From Colletotrichum lupini (Eukaryota; Ascomycota; Sordariomycetes; Glomerellales; Glomerellaceae), in the NCBI RefSeq assembly GCF_023278565.1, contig NC_064679.1, positions 3,162,001 to 3,226,000 on the forward strand: a stretch of 64,000 bases of DNA. Direction: 5' to 3'. The stretch's first letter is position 1. Each line of letters starts with the position of its first letter. The translations under genes were made by a program, and so were the position numbers. The notes under the pieces are model-generated. The model had not been told where the DNA came from. It ran no database searches and saw nothing but the letters and a program-made list of their open reading frames with translations. Shown in pieces: positions 34,926 to 46,600 of the stretch.

Positions 34926-37129
34926 GGCGGCGAGTCGAGGGAAGTAGCGACCCGGGCGGCTTTTTGAATTCGAGATGCACCTATGTCGCCGAGAGGGGGG
35001 GTTTAGAGATGGACGGTGTGGATGGATTCGGCGGTGCTGAGGGTCGCAGGTCGTTGCGGCGGGAAGCTGTCTGACGAACGTAATGCTCTCAAGCCGCAGC
35101 CGCAGGCCCGCAGCCGCGCCCGCCCAGTTTTTGGGTCACTTCCTTGCTCAAGTCACAGCGTCAGGCTCATGGCATATGATTGGCTTGAGGTCCATTTCTA
35201 CATAAGCCACATGTGGCAGCTCCAATGACCCACCAAAGCTCTACTCAGCCAATGAAGCTGATCCACTCGATTGAGCGTTGTGGCGGTGCGTTTTCCTCAA
35301 TCACATCCACCTGAATCCTTCCTACCTAAAGCTTGGCTCACTGCCCTCTTGGTCTTACACGCTCTGTCACTTCAAATAGCACTACGACCCAGTTGCCCCG
35401 GTTCCCAACCACCCGATTTCCCCAAGTGCAGCTATCGTTGGTACTCGGCTCGCCAGATGAAGCTGAATACTGCTCATCTTTCTTTTTTTCCCTCTACACG
35501 AACGACCCTTGTACGAAAGACTGGCCCACGCCAATATGCAAGGCACATACGGAAAAGAAGTCCCTTGAATCTTAAAAAGGCGTCACTAGCCAGAACTTCA
35601 CGGCCTACTTGGCGATGACCCCTCCTGGGTGCCGCGGAGTCCCATCCCGCCGGTCGGGCTCACTTGCACACTTGATGCCGTCAAAGTTGCGGAACCCACG
35701 GACTGACACCTGCCGAGATCTCGTCGTGGTGCCAGAAGCCAGCGCAAGAGCTGTCATGGCGCTGCCAATCTGCCCTATACGAGTCAAAGACCGTTTCCTC
35801 TGCCCTAGAACTTCTGTCACGAGAGGTCATGACCACTGCACTAGATCCGAGGTACACGGAGACCAATGTGACAGCGCGGAAATGAACATGATCGCATTGA
35901 AGCAGCTCACGATGGGCTAACAAGCGTCCCTGCCAATGGTTGCAAGGCACCAGATGGCAAGAGTAAGCAAGGAAGGAACTCGCTAGCTGCGTTACTCGGT
36001 TGCGAGTGACAAGCCTGCGAAACGGTACCTGACGGGGCCTGCCCGGCGGGAGAGACAAACGGCAGGGCAAACAATCGCACCTCTATTGTTACGGCCACGA
36101 GTATTCATTCGTACAGTTGGGTTGGAACAGGCTTTCTCTACCTATCGATTGTCGTCCAGTGGACGGACCGACCCCTGCAGGTAAACAAGTGGGAACCAAG
36201 GCGCTCTGGGCCGGGCCAGTCACGAAGGTACCATCAGCGAGTAACGACCCGTTTCTGCCAACTCATACAGGCATCTCCCCGCACTAGGCCACTTATAACC
36301 CTCGTCTGTCCCGGGTGTCTTGGTCTAAGTGAAGGGGGAACCACATCTCGGCGCCCGATCTTCAGGAACAAGAACAGAAAAAGAAGCAGCAAGTGTGACG
36401 GAATCGCGCACTCAAGAGGAATCTTCACAATCACACTCGTCAGAGATTGGCCAGAAACTAATCGGTGAAGCTAGATCCCTGCGGAACTTTGCATTATTTG
36501 AGGGTAGTATTGTGGGTGTCAGAAGTGTGGGTGCGCCTGGTGACAGCGGCAGCAAAATCAAGAGGTTGGACTTCAGGGAGGTTGGGAATCGACCCGCGCA
36601 ACGGCCAAGAAGAAAAAAAGACAATCCCACTGCCCAAACCAAGTAATACGACACTCCCGTCAGTCAGCGCCTTCTCAATCTCTCCCTCTCTCTCTCTTAA
36701 ATCAAACTTACCTGCAGGTTTCATTCTTCCCGACTTCTTGGTTCCTTCTTCCCATCTAACCCAAGAATCATCACATTCCAAGCTCTTAGTCCCTGCCAAT
36801 ACCTCTGCACACTAACAGGCTAAGGTTGGCCAGCTCACACCGCGACCACTCAATCACACCTCGACTATACTATCAGCTTACCCTCCCTCTTCTTCTCATT
36901 CCCCGCCAACCATTAATACCTCATCCTACCGCTACAACATTCCTCACTCTCGCAATCTTTGGGGCGCCCACGAGGCTACGAAACAAGACAGGACCTCTCG
37001 ATATCGCCATTGACGGAACAAAGTTGGCCATCGCGGTGAGAGCCGACTTACATTCTCACTTCGCCGTCTTCCCGGCCTTGCGCATTCCTGGCAATTGACG
37101 ACGCCGAGCAGCGGTCTCCGTCAGAAATA
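34926..37129. other. Divergent intergenic region of 2.2 kb, no gene supported
   Basis: This stretch lies between vma13 (minus) and the Cys-rich membrane-protein gene (plus). It contains a CT-rich block near 36665-36705 and a C/T-rich leader before 37130. Short frames lack recognisable features. Confidence 0.55.
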
Positions 37130-38323
37130 ATGGCATGGCGCAAGCAGTCGGCAGCGGCCCCTCTGGTCGCCGGCCTTCTTCTCTTGGTGTCCGCCCCCAC
37201 TCCGGTGTTCGCCCACCCTTATCCTCTCCAAAATGTCGCAAACAACCTCTTTTACAATTTGGGCGACCAATTTATGAAGCGCGATTGCGTTCAACGTTGT
37301 GGAGCCGACTCTCAGTACTGCTGTGGATCCGGAGAGCAGTGCTACACCGTTAACAACATCGCTGGCTGCAGCACCGTGAGCGGAGGTGGAGGCTACGGCA
37401 TTTACACCACGACATGGACTGAGACGAACACCTTTACCAGCACAATATCGACAAACTGGCCTGCAGTGACAACAGGGGCAGCTGGGGGAGGCACCGGGGC
37501 CACCTGTGTTCCTCAGAGTAGTGGAGAGACGGCCTGTGGCAGCATTTGCTGCGCCGCCAACCAGTACTGTGCCTACTCAGGGCAATGCGCTCAGCGCGAT
37601 GGCTGGGGCGGAGGCGTCACTACAATTACATCGGGAGGCCATACAATCACCACCCAATACTCTGCTCCTTACCGCATCACGAGCACCGGGGCCACCGGCA
37701 CCGCTGCCTCAGCAACCAGCACCGGCACAGTCGTACCCATCACCAACGAGGGTACTGGTGGAGGATTGAGCGGCGGCGCCATCGCCGGTATTGTTATCGG
37801 CACGCTTGCAGGTCTCGGTCTTCTCATGCTTCTCTGCTTCTGTTGTATCGCCCGCGGCCTGTGGGGTCTCATCTTTGGCAAGAAGAAGAAGGAGCACAGC
37901 CACAGCCGCGAACGAGTCGAGGTGGTTGAGGAGAGATACTCGCGTCACGGCAGCCGCATGCCATCTGCCCACTCTGGTCGCCCCTCGCACGGCGGCTGGT
38001 TCGCAGGTGGCGGCCGTCCCGCTCCGGCTGCTCGTCGCAAGGAAGAGAAGAAGGAAGGCGCCAAGTGGTTGGGCCTGGGAGCCGCCGCAGCAACCATGTT
38101 GGCGCTCTTGAATCTTAAGAAGGACAAGCCGAAGGCCAAGCCTCGGTCAAGCTACACCGACTCGTACTACTCGTACACGGGGACAAGTCCCAGTGAGTCT
38201 TCATGGGATTCTCGGGATCGATCGGATCTGACGTCCTACCTAGGCAGCTCTAGCTCGGGCGGAAGAACTCACCGCACCGGCCACACACGCGGCACACACA
38301 CGACGCGCCACTCACGGAGGTAG
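37130..38323 (+). CDS. Secreted-type Cys-rich, single-pass membrane protein of unknown function
   Basis: An intronless frame of 397 residues. A signal peptide covers about residues 1-28 (hydrophobic core LVAGLLLLVSA, likely cleavage after VFA). Two related Cys modules follow. The first spans Cys53-Cys80 (DCVQRCGA, YCCGSGEQC, AGC). The second spans Cys126-Cys153 (TCVPQ, ACGSICC, QYCAYSGQC). Each holds a CC pair and resembles small disulfide knots in fungal surface proteins. A Thr/Ser/Gly-rich stalk (about 155-210), likely O-glycosylated, leads to a glycine-zipper transmembrane helix (GGAIAGIVIGTLAGLGLLMLL, about 215-237) with a palmitoylation-like CFCC end. The cytosolic tail is basic at first (KKKKEHSHSRER), then contains a short hydrophobic stretch (GLGAAAATMLALL), and ends Ser/His/Arg-rich. 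The layout suggests a cell-wall sensor or adhesin-like protein; the family is not recognised beyond that. Confidence 0.85.
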   Translation: MAWRKQSAAAPLVAGLLLLVSAPTPVFAHPYPLQNVANNLFYNLGDQFMKRDCVQRCGADSQYCCGSGEQCYTVNNIAGCSTVSGGGGYGIYTTTWTETNTFTSTISTNWPAVTTGAAGGGTGATCVPQSSGETACGSICCAANQYCAYSGQCAQRDGWGGGVTTITSGGHTITTQYSAPYRITSTGATGTAASATSTGTVVPITNEGTGGGLSGGAIAGIVIGTLAGLGLLMLLCFCCIARGLWGLIFGKKKKEHSHSRERVEVVEERYSRHGSRMPSAHSGRPSHGGWFAGGGRPAPAARRKEEKKEGAKWLGLGAAAATMLALLNLKKDKPKAKPRSSYTDSYYSYTGTSPSESSWDSRDRSDLTSYLGSSSSGGRTHRTGHTRGTHTTRHSRR

Positions 38324-39222
38324 CACCCCAAGTTCTTTGGCGACCTCGGTCGAATTGCATATGCTGTCGGCTGCCTTTTTACAAGACGGTGGAAGCCCCG
38401 AACATGCTTTGAACGTACATAAATTGGTATTATTGCTTTCTATTTTTCTTTTTGGCGTTAAGGGGGGAAATCATAATTCCACCGGGCTTTTGATAGCACG
38501 GTGATGGAAACTACAAGGCACGAGAGACGAGACATTCGGCGACGAAGAGGGGAATGAAAGAATGACGAGAGACATGAAAACTGGGTGGAGAGTGACGAAG
38601 GGGCTTGGAAATGGCCACGAAGACTATGGATGTGAGGAGGGTCATCTCTTTGGACATTGAGCGTTTGCTACTTCATTTTCCTTGGTGTGGCTGACTTTGT
38701 CTACCCATCCTCCAAAACCCGCATAGCATGTACGATGTTCAGAACGATTTGATGGCATAGACGAAACTTCTCGACGCCCTTAATGCATGGAATGGAAACT
38801 AAATTCTTGGATTGGGCCCTCTGATTACAACACTTGCTCGTTGCCGTATCGCCTTCCTGTCGTGTTGTTGCTTCAAGCTCAAGTGTGTATGCAGCCACAC
38901 TGCTGAAGCTTTCTCGGGGAAGCCGTGTAAGAGTCGACGAAGTTGAGATGAACATGCGGCGCTTGCGCACTGCGAGCGCGTTTGACCATGCATGGAACAA
39001 AGCGAGTTTTCCATGTGCGGTCTGCGTTTTCGCGTTCGGGCCGTCTGATGCGTACGTCTCTGCGTGTGCGTGTGTCGGGGTGTACGAGGTCTAAGTCTAG
39101 GTGTAAGTCTGCGATGCGAGATCTCCACCTTCGGGAAAGAGATTTCTCTGCCCTCCTCGTGGAGCACTTACCAACACAGAGCCAATTCCGGTGTCCTTGT
39201 CTTCATCCCACTATTCGCTAGT
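38324..39222. other. Intergenic region between the membrane-protein gene and tRNA-Arg
   Basis: This stretch holds the 3' UTR of the upstream gene and sequence preceding the tRNA. I see no protein gene. Confidence 0.6.
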
Positions 39223-39341
39223 GGCCGGTTGGCCCAATGGCAAGGCGTCTGACTACGATTGCGTTTACCCTCGTTCGTCTAGGGCGAGGAAAACGTTGAC
39301 AAAGTATCAGGAGATTCTGGGTTCGACCCCCAGGCTGGTCA
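39223..39341 (+). tRNA. tRNA-Arg (anticodon ACG) with a 47-nt intron
   Basis: The cloverleaf can be drawn by hand. The acceptor stem pairs 39223-39229 (GGCCGGT) with 39334-39340 (GCTGGTC) using G-U pairs, and 39341 is the discriminator A. The D arm is GCC...GGC. The anticodon stem TCTGA (39248-39252) pairs with TCAGG (39307-39311). The anticodon ACG occupies 39255-39257 and would be read as ICG, serving CGU, CGC and CGA codons. The intron (39259-39305) begins one base after the anticodon, the standard place, leaving a mature length of 72 nt before CCA. The T arm CTGGG-TTCGACC-CCCAG (39317-39333) contains a good B box, and the A box is TGGCCCAATGG. Pol III terminator T tracts lie at 39347-39350 and again near 39373. 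Confidence 0.95.
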
Positions 39342-40127
39342 ATTTCTTTTGATTATGAGACATTTCGTGCTTTTTTTTTCCTTCTTTCTTTTGGTGTCGT
39401 TCAACCTTGGGACTATTGGGCGGATGTATGGAACTACAGTTGATTGACGTTGCATCTGAAGAGGAAATGTAGTATTGGGTGTGTGTGTGCCAGTAGACAA
39501 ATGCTGTGAAGAGTCGAGCGAGAGGATGGCAACTCTCATGAGGCCATAATCTGGTCAAGCTTGGCTGAATTTTTAGTTCATCAGGATGACGAAATGAGTC
39601 AAGAGCTACACCATCACGGAAATCCCACCTTACTGTGAAAATAGCTGCGCTCATGTCGTTCAGTCACGAGGCAGGATATGTGGACGCATTGTCTACAGTG
39701 TAAGATATCCTAAATCCGCAAGTACATTGTCTCACAAAATAGCCAACAGGGAAGAGTTCTTGAAGTTTGAGTGGGTATCATTTCACCATGAAGAATGTCT
39801 CATGCGAGTAGGGTATATAATGAGGTGTTGTGGGATATACTGCTCAGAGAGGGGAGCAGGCAACGTCTTCTTGACTTTTGATGTGATTCATGGTAGCCCT
39901 GCGCTACACGATGCAAAGTGAAAAATGGAACCCCGGCCACGCCAATTGTGTTGTGTGTAAGACCCAGAAACCCCAGTTTGATTTTTGCATTTGCCTCGAA
40001 AAACATGACCTGTTTTGACCCTTTTTGTTTTGGTTTTGCTCCCCTCCTCCGGCTCATACATCAATCAATACCTTCGTTTTTATTGGTTCATCGAGAGGGA
40101 TTATACGTTGAGTGGAAAAAGATGCAT
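39342..40127. other. Intergenic region between tRNA-Arg and rpl9
   Basis: This stretch contains T-rich Pol III terminator sequence just after the tRNA and the 3' UTR of rpl9 near 40000-40127. Short frames in it show no protein features. Confidence 0.6.
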
Positions 40128-41312
40128 TTAAGCCTCCTCCTCAATGTTGCCCTTCTCGGAGACGTACATGCCGTCCAAGAACTTACGGATATCCTTGTTG
40201 CGGACCTTGCAGATCTGCTGGATATCGGCAGCGGACTGGGAGACAGCCTCGAGGGAGTTGCCGAAGAGGACGAGCTCGTCCTTCTGGGCCTTGGAGACCT
40301 CGACGTCGACGCCCTCGCGCATGATGACCTTGCGGACGAGCTTCTCGCCAATGAAGTTGCTAAAGTGAACATGTCAGTCTCTCGCAATCATCAGGTATAG
40401 AAACATTGTGCAAACATACCGGATCTCGACCTCCCACAGACCAGTCTCGGAGTCCTTCTCCAGGTTGACGTTGATGGGGAAATGGGCGTAGACGTAGCGC
40501 ATCTTGTACTTGAAGCCCTTGGTGACACCGACGATCAGGTTGTTGATGAGGGTGCGGACGGTGCGGAGAGTGGCAACGTTCTTTCTTGAGCCGTGGTGGA
40601 TCTCAATGTTGATGGTGCCCTTGACCGGCTGGGAGAAGTTGACAGCCAAGTGGGACAGGTCCTTCACGAGCTTGCCTGGTGACGGGTGTTAGCCATATCG
40701 GTTTGGTGAGGGGTGCTGCCGCACTGAAGCCGTTGCGCTCTGCTTGCGCAGAGCAGGAACAGCTAAGGCCGGCCGTTCGCAACGTCTCGGGAGATATCGC
40801 GATCGGAGGAGAGTCTTGTACTTACCACGGGGGCCCTCAACGGTGACGATGCGGGACTTGATGTGAACCTTGACTGTTTGGAGAATCCAAGTCAGCATGC
40901 ATTCGATTGCCTGCCACTACTGCTCCTTTCGAGCTCATCCACAGTCTAAAACTCTTCAACCCAAAAACCCAAATGTTGCTTTGTCCGCCTCAAGCCTCCC
41001 CAATCCCTCTGCCATTGTGATGTGGTTGTGGTTTTCCATTTTTTGCGCCAGCGACCATGTTGCCAAAGGCACCGAGGTTGCGACCATGACAGAGGAAGGC
41101 GAGAGACTCGAAGTGCGAATGGCGACAAATAGGTGATATAGTATCGTGAAGTTCAAAACCCGGCGGAGCTCGCAGGGGACCGCATCGTGGGGGAGGAGAA
41201 TTTTCGTTGTATTGTGTGCTCAATCGATCGTCAAGGAGACGACGACGACGGCATTGCTTCACATACCATTCTCGGGAACCGTCAGGCTCTCTTGGGAGTG
41301 GATGTATCTCAT
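40128..41312 (-). CDS. rpl9: 60S ribosomal protein L9 (uL6)
   Basis: Four exons, complement(41267..41312, 40826..40873, 40420..40675, 40128..40359), with introns of 393, 150 and 60 nt, give 193 residues, the standard length. The protein binds 25S rRNA near the GTPase-associated centre of the large subunit. It starts [10 protein letters not shown], continues [18 protein letters not shown] across introns 1 and 2, then [40 protein letters not shown] and the end [15 protein letters not shown]. Every join restores the expected family sequence. A first intron near the start and much longer than the others is a common pattern in fungal ribosomal-protein genes. I searched it by eye for box C/D snoRNA motifs and found none convincing. 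The gene is divergent from vps26, with CACGTG and CCAAT motifs between them. Confidence 0.96.
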
Positions 41313-41655
41313 CTTGACGTCGGGGGGGAGGAGGGCTGTCGGCTGGGCGATCTACTGGGCGACTGGTCGTTCGTTGGGCGATGAGGGACAATTCTTCACT
41401 TTCAAAAAAGTTCCAAGTCGGGGAGTCTGGCAGTCGCGATTCAATTTTCGGGTGTGGGGTGCAAAAGTTCTAGCGAGGGCTTGTGTGCACGTGAGGGCAA
41501 AATCATGGTCTGTGCGTAATTGATTCTCTGGCCGACCGCCCGGCTGCCCGGGCCTAGTGGAGAAGGACGGATCCTGACCGTCCGGGACATGGCCGTTGAG
41601 CCCCAGCCACAGCTCCGGGTCACCAGCCTCAAGTACTGAGGATGACTGCCTAGCA

Positions 41656-41680
41656 CAGTCACGTGTCGGTACTGGCCAAT
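41656..41680. promoter_or_regulatory. CAGTCACGTG motif with CACGTG E-box, followed by CCAAT
   Basis: CAGTCACGTG occupies 41656-41665 and CCAAT 41676-41680. They lie in the 672-base interval between divergent rpl9 and vps26, about 350 bases from the rpl9 ATG. CAGTCAC-type boxes (Homol-D-like) and CACGTG are known promoter elements of ribosomal-protein genes in several ascomycetes. Use here is inferred from position. Confidence 0.4.
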
Positions 41681-41984
41681 GGGAGGATGCACTTCCTACA
41701 GCTCCAGTTGCTGCCCACTTCTCGATAGCTGCCCGGGCTGGCGCGACAGGAGCAGCGCAAGCCGAGTGAGTGCACGTACAGATACAGATACGTCAGCCTT
41801 GAAGCTCCGCGACACCCCCCTTCTCCGACGCCCTGACATCAATTCAACTTAATCATTAAATTCCAAGCTCGACGGGCTGACCGATCACTAGCCATTGGGA
41901 CCTTGGATTTGTCGCCCCCTTTATATCCGAGCATCGAAACCACACAATCGCGCGAGATCCGGGCATTCCCCCGCATAAGCCAAG

Positions 41985-43177
41985 ATGTCGTACTTCTTCT
42001 CAACCCCCGTCGACATCGACATTGTGCTGGAGGACGCCGACGAGCGGTCCATGGTCGATGTCAAGCTCGACAAGAACCGGCGCGAGAAGGCGCCGCTGTA
42101 CATGGACGGCGAGTCCGTCAAGGGCGCCGTCACCATCAGACCCAAGGACGGCAAGCGGCTAGAACACACCGGCATCAAGGTCCAATTCATCGGCACGATA
42201 GGTGAGTCTTTCTGAGCGGGCGACCCCCAAGAACCTCTCCCGCCTTTCGCCCATTACTAATACTCCCATCTTTTTCCTCTGAGCAGAAATGTTCTTTGAC
42301 CGCGGAAACCACTACGAATTCCTCTCCCTCGTCCAGGAGCTCGCGGCCCCGGGCGAGCTGCAGCACCCTCAGACGTTCGACTTCAACTTCAAAAACGTCG
42401 AGAAGCAGTACGAGTCGTACAACGGCATCAACGTCAAGCTGCGCTACTTTGTCCGGGTCACCGTCTCCCGCCGCATGGCCGACGTTATCCGCGAAAAGGA
42501 CATTTGGGTCTACTCGTACCGCATACCCCCCGAGATGAACTCGTCCATCAAGATGGACGTCGGCATCGAGGACTGCCTCCACATCGAGTTTGAGTACTCG
42601 AAATCCAAATACCACCTAAAGGACGTTATCGTCGGGCGCATATACTTTTTGCTCGTCCGCCTCAAGATAAAACACATGGAGCTGTCCATCATCCGGAGGG
42701 AGACGACGGGCGCCGCGCCGAATCAGTATAATGAGAGCGAGACCCTGGTGCGGTTCGAGGTGAGTTTGTGGCTCCGGATAATGCTCTCCTCCAACTTTCA
42801 ATGGTTCTGTGTACTGACTCTCTCGGCACAAAGATTATGGATGGCTCGCCCTCGAGAGGAGAGACGATCCCCATCCGCCTCTTCCTCGGCGGCTTCGACC
42901 TGACACCCACGTTCCGGGACGTGAACAAGAAGTTCTCCACCCGGTACTACCTCAGTCTCGTGCTCATCGACGAAGGCAAGCCACAACCACCCCCTTATAT
43001 GGTTATGTCTTTGATTAAATGCAAGCTAACAATCGAACACCAGATGCGCGGCGGTATTTCAAGCAGTCGGAAATCATCCTCTACCGCCAAGCCCCGGACG
43101 CCGCCGCCGGTCCTAACATGATCATGGCCGCCGCACCCGAGAACCCAAAGTTGATGGGCCAGTCTGTTCAGGCATAG
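41985..43177 (+). CDS. vps26: Vacuolar protein sorting-associated protein 26, retromer subunit
   Basis: Four exons (41985..42201, 42287..42759, 42834..42975, 43044..43177) with introns of 85, 74 and 68 nt give 321 residues, normal for the family. Vps26 is an arrestin-fold subunit of the retromer, which recycles sorting receptors from endosomes to the Golgi by binding Vps35. Visible family sequence includes MSYFFSTPVDIDI, MDGESVKGAVTIR, RYFVRVTVSR, KDIWVYSYRIPPE, GIEDCLHIEFEYSKSKYHLKD and GETIPIRLFLGGFDLTPTF. Exons 1-2 and 2-3 join with normal GT-AG signals. The last intron begins with GC (GCAAG at 42976-42980) and has a clear branch point GCTAAC and a CAG acceptor; only this splice gives the conserved DARRYFKQSEIILYR. 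The C terminus ends LMGQSVQA. Confidence 0.95.
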
Positions 43178-43641
43178 AAGTATCTGAAGAATGACGCCAT
43201 GGTTTATAAGTAATGAGTTGTTTGATGAAATAGGGGGAAGGGAGTGGAGGTTATTCTGCATGATGTGGCTGCTGCCGCCAATGAGAGGATAAGTCCTCGT
43301 CAAGAACCGCCCGTCCCACGTAGTTTTAAGCATAGGTCACGGCGTTTGGGGTAAACAAAGCTAGGGTCTGCTGCACTGATACAACAAACAATGAAATTCT
43401 TCTTCATCATCTACCTTGGACCTTGACCGATTACCGAAAAACAAAACCCAATGCATGCAATTCGTGAAGGTATCTGGTTATCCTGGATCATTCTTGTGTG
43501 GTCCAGGATCGCGCGTTCTTGATTACTTGTACACATGCTCTCTCCATCTCCATCGACTACGAAGTAAACTCTCCCCTCCCCCGTTTGGCCCGCATTGCCC
43601 TTTCAACTTATTGATCTCGTTTCTTTGCTCATTTCATCCAT
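43178..43641. other. Convergent 3' UTR region between vps26 and nup120
   Basis: A mixed A/T-rich and C/T-rich sequence with no open frame of interest. It contains the 3' ends of the two convergent genes. Confidence 0.6.
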
Positions 43642-46600
43642 TTACAAAATGTCCATCGCATCGTCAGCCTCGAATCCAAATTGGTTGTTCTGGATGGCTG
43701 CGATCCGGTCGAGTTCGTCCTGGTATTGCTTGCGCAAGTCCGGTAACGTAACGACCTTGCGCTTGCCCTGGAAGGTCGTCGGCTCCCTCGAAGCGTTGGG
43801 AGGCGGCAAATCCTCGGAAAAGATCCACGCTTGCTTCGGATCGACGCAGCTGAGGGCATTGATGAGCAGCAGATACTGCTTCGTGACCGCCGTATCGAGA
43901 ATGTCCTCGCCAATGAGCTTATCGCCCTCGCCGGCGTGTCGCAGCTTTTGGATGCGGTCAAGCAGCACCGTAGCGGCGCCGCGGTAGTCGTTGTGTTTGA
44001 TCCTCCACGAGTAAAGGATCTGGTGGTATGGGATGCCGCTCAGGACATCCATCGTTGCCTTGCATCTTTGTGCCAGAATGTCGTCGATCGAGTCTTGTAG
44101 ACCCGGGAACGGCAGCGACATGAGCTCGCTGTTGTGGTACGATTCGCACATCTTGTCGACAAGCTTGCGAAGAGAGGAGAGCTGCATCGCCTTATCCTTC
44201 ATGGCTAGTAGACTAGCATGGGCGACGTCGAAGCGTGAGAGTACCGTCGCCGCATTGAACTGTCGGCTAAGCATCTCGCTTCTGACCAGGGCAGCTTCGG
44301 GACTGGCGTGTGAGTATTGAATTGCGAGTCCGGCGAACTCGATTACATATGAGTATGCCTTGGCCTTCTCGAACAGAGCGACTGCGTGACAGTAATACCT
44401 AGCCGGCCCCTTGTTGAGCAGGTTCCACTCGGTATCGTCAAGCAGTCCGCTGCTGTGTCGGTCAACATCTACATCTTTGACGCCTGCCACTAACATTAGT
44501 CTTGTTTTCTACACAGCAGTGGCAAATTGAACTTACTCATGCCTATCGCCGCTTTACGGAAGTGGAAGGCGGCCGAAGCGAAGTCTTTGAGCGCAAGGAA
44601 AACACGGCCCTGGATGTAGATGGCGAATGGCGTCTGGGCACAGTAGGGATTGAGTTGAAGAGCAAGATCGGCCCGCTCTCTTCTGATGAGGGAGCACTGG
44701 ATCAGAGTAGGTGACACCTCAATATCGCTGTTGGAGGCACAGAGATCCGTGACGATGTCTGTGATACTCGTAGCCAAAGGTTCGTTTCTGCCGTCCACAA
44801 AGCCAAGAAGATGACCGACATTACCCTCCAACGCGGTGACGGTCTGCGTCTCCTCTGCAGTCCTCTTCGTGGTGCTAGGCGAGCCTGAGAAGGAGTCATT
44901 GCGCTCGTGCTTGTTGCCAATAGGAACGGTGATTTCGGTCTTGGAGAGCCACCGAAGCAGCTCTAACCGACGAAGTGACTCGAGGAACTGTCTGAACACA
45001 GCGCCGACGTCAATTCGTTTGGAGAGCATGTCTTCCTCTTGATCCCAGTCGAACTCCATGTGTACCAGTAGCAAGACCTGGCTGAAGATGATGTTCCACT
45101 GCAGATCAATCGTCTCTTGAACAGCCTTGACAATGAGCTTCCGTCCAAAGTCGGTCAGCGGTTGACGGGCTTTGCGGCTTCCAGACTCCTCCGTAGCCGC
45201 AACCAAGCCCGAGAGGCTTTCGTATAGATCCATCGTAACACCAGTGTAAGACTGTCCTAGACTCTCAATGACCTGTGCGCAGTCTTCGTCACTTACAGTG
45301 CGCCAAAGGGCAGTGGCGTCAAAGAGGTATTGGAGTCGTTCATAGTCCGTTCGAGGGGTCTCCTCGTAAATCTCAGGTCGCAGGGCGGCAGTGCAGACCT
45401 GTTGTATACTGTCCGAAATAGCATCGAGGAAGCCGACGCCCGTCGAGACAAGGTTTGCTATCCTTTCCGAGGCCTCATCTGGACGCGAGAGATTATAATA
45501 CAGCCGCTCCAGTGAGCTGCATTCTCTGATGGCCGAGATTGCATCGGCACACACAACCCACGTCATGTCGGATTCTGCGTCGAGAACCAATGCAACTGCT
45601 TCGCCACGTTGCTTGTCCAACTCGATCAGAAGACGGTAAAATCTCCTCCACTGGGTCTCGCTGCTAGCACGGAATTGCTCATAATCCATACCACCAGCCG
45701 AGTTCCGGTCCAAGGATGTTGTCGAGGCAAGAACAGAGCAGATTGACTCTGCCAGGCCCTTTTGTTGACTCTTCGAGCTGCCCTCCTTTTGTGAATAAAG
45801 CCCCTTCTCGTATATGGACAGAGCTGTTTCGAGGGTCGCTTTGGTGAAGCGGCCAGGGGCGAGGATAAGATCCAACCACTTTTCTGTCGGGTCTGTAGGG
45901 TCAGAGGATCCGGACGTCGGCGCGGTGGGATAAGTTGTGTCAATGTGGACGGACGCCCACTCGCTTTCCCATGACTCGGCGATGTTGTCTCTGTTGAGAT
46001 CCAGCTCCTGGACTCTGTAGGTCATATTGTTCTTCCACAATGTCCACAACTGAATACCGCCATCTGCAAGTGTTGAAAGAACAAAGTCCGCCAGGGTCCA
46101 CACATCTGAGAGCGATGGTGACGATGGGGTGAGGTGGGTATCAGGGAACGCATCTTCCACGTAAACGGTGTCGCTGTCGCGGGCTTTAATGTTCCAGAAT
46201 TTGAACTCTCCAGCCCCAATGGGCGAGTACGTGGCGCACATCCTGTTGCCCGTTCCGTCGCCAACCAGCTGCAATAAGTTCGTCTGTGTAGGTTCAATCT
46301 GCCACTTGCCGACTTCTTGCGGGTTGCGGTCAGAGTTCAGTATGTCGCCAGTAAACAAGATCTGACCTGTCCGCAGGTTCCAGATGCGCATGCGATGGTC
46401 GAGACAGACTGTGAAGAGAAACGCCGCATCATCGAGGCCCAGGTTCGTAACCTGTATCGACGTTGCCGCGCTCGCGTCCATGTGGATGTTGCGATATCGG
46501 ATAGACTGGTTCTGCTGGAACGGGAGATAGCTTCGAATGCCCTGCGCCCATCCTTGTGAATTGTAGATCGTCTCCTTCCAGGGGTTGCTCGTTGCTGTGC

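Noticed and set aside
39307..39654. Minus-strand frame overlapping the tRNA
   Set aside because: It overlaps a well-formed tRNA-Arg and has no protein features.
40874..41266. Possible box C/D snoRNA in the long first intron of rpl9
   Set aside because: Only a poor C-box match (GGATGAG) and a CTGA that is better explained as the splice branch point were found.
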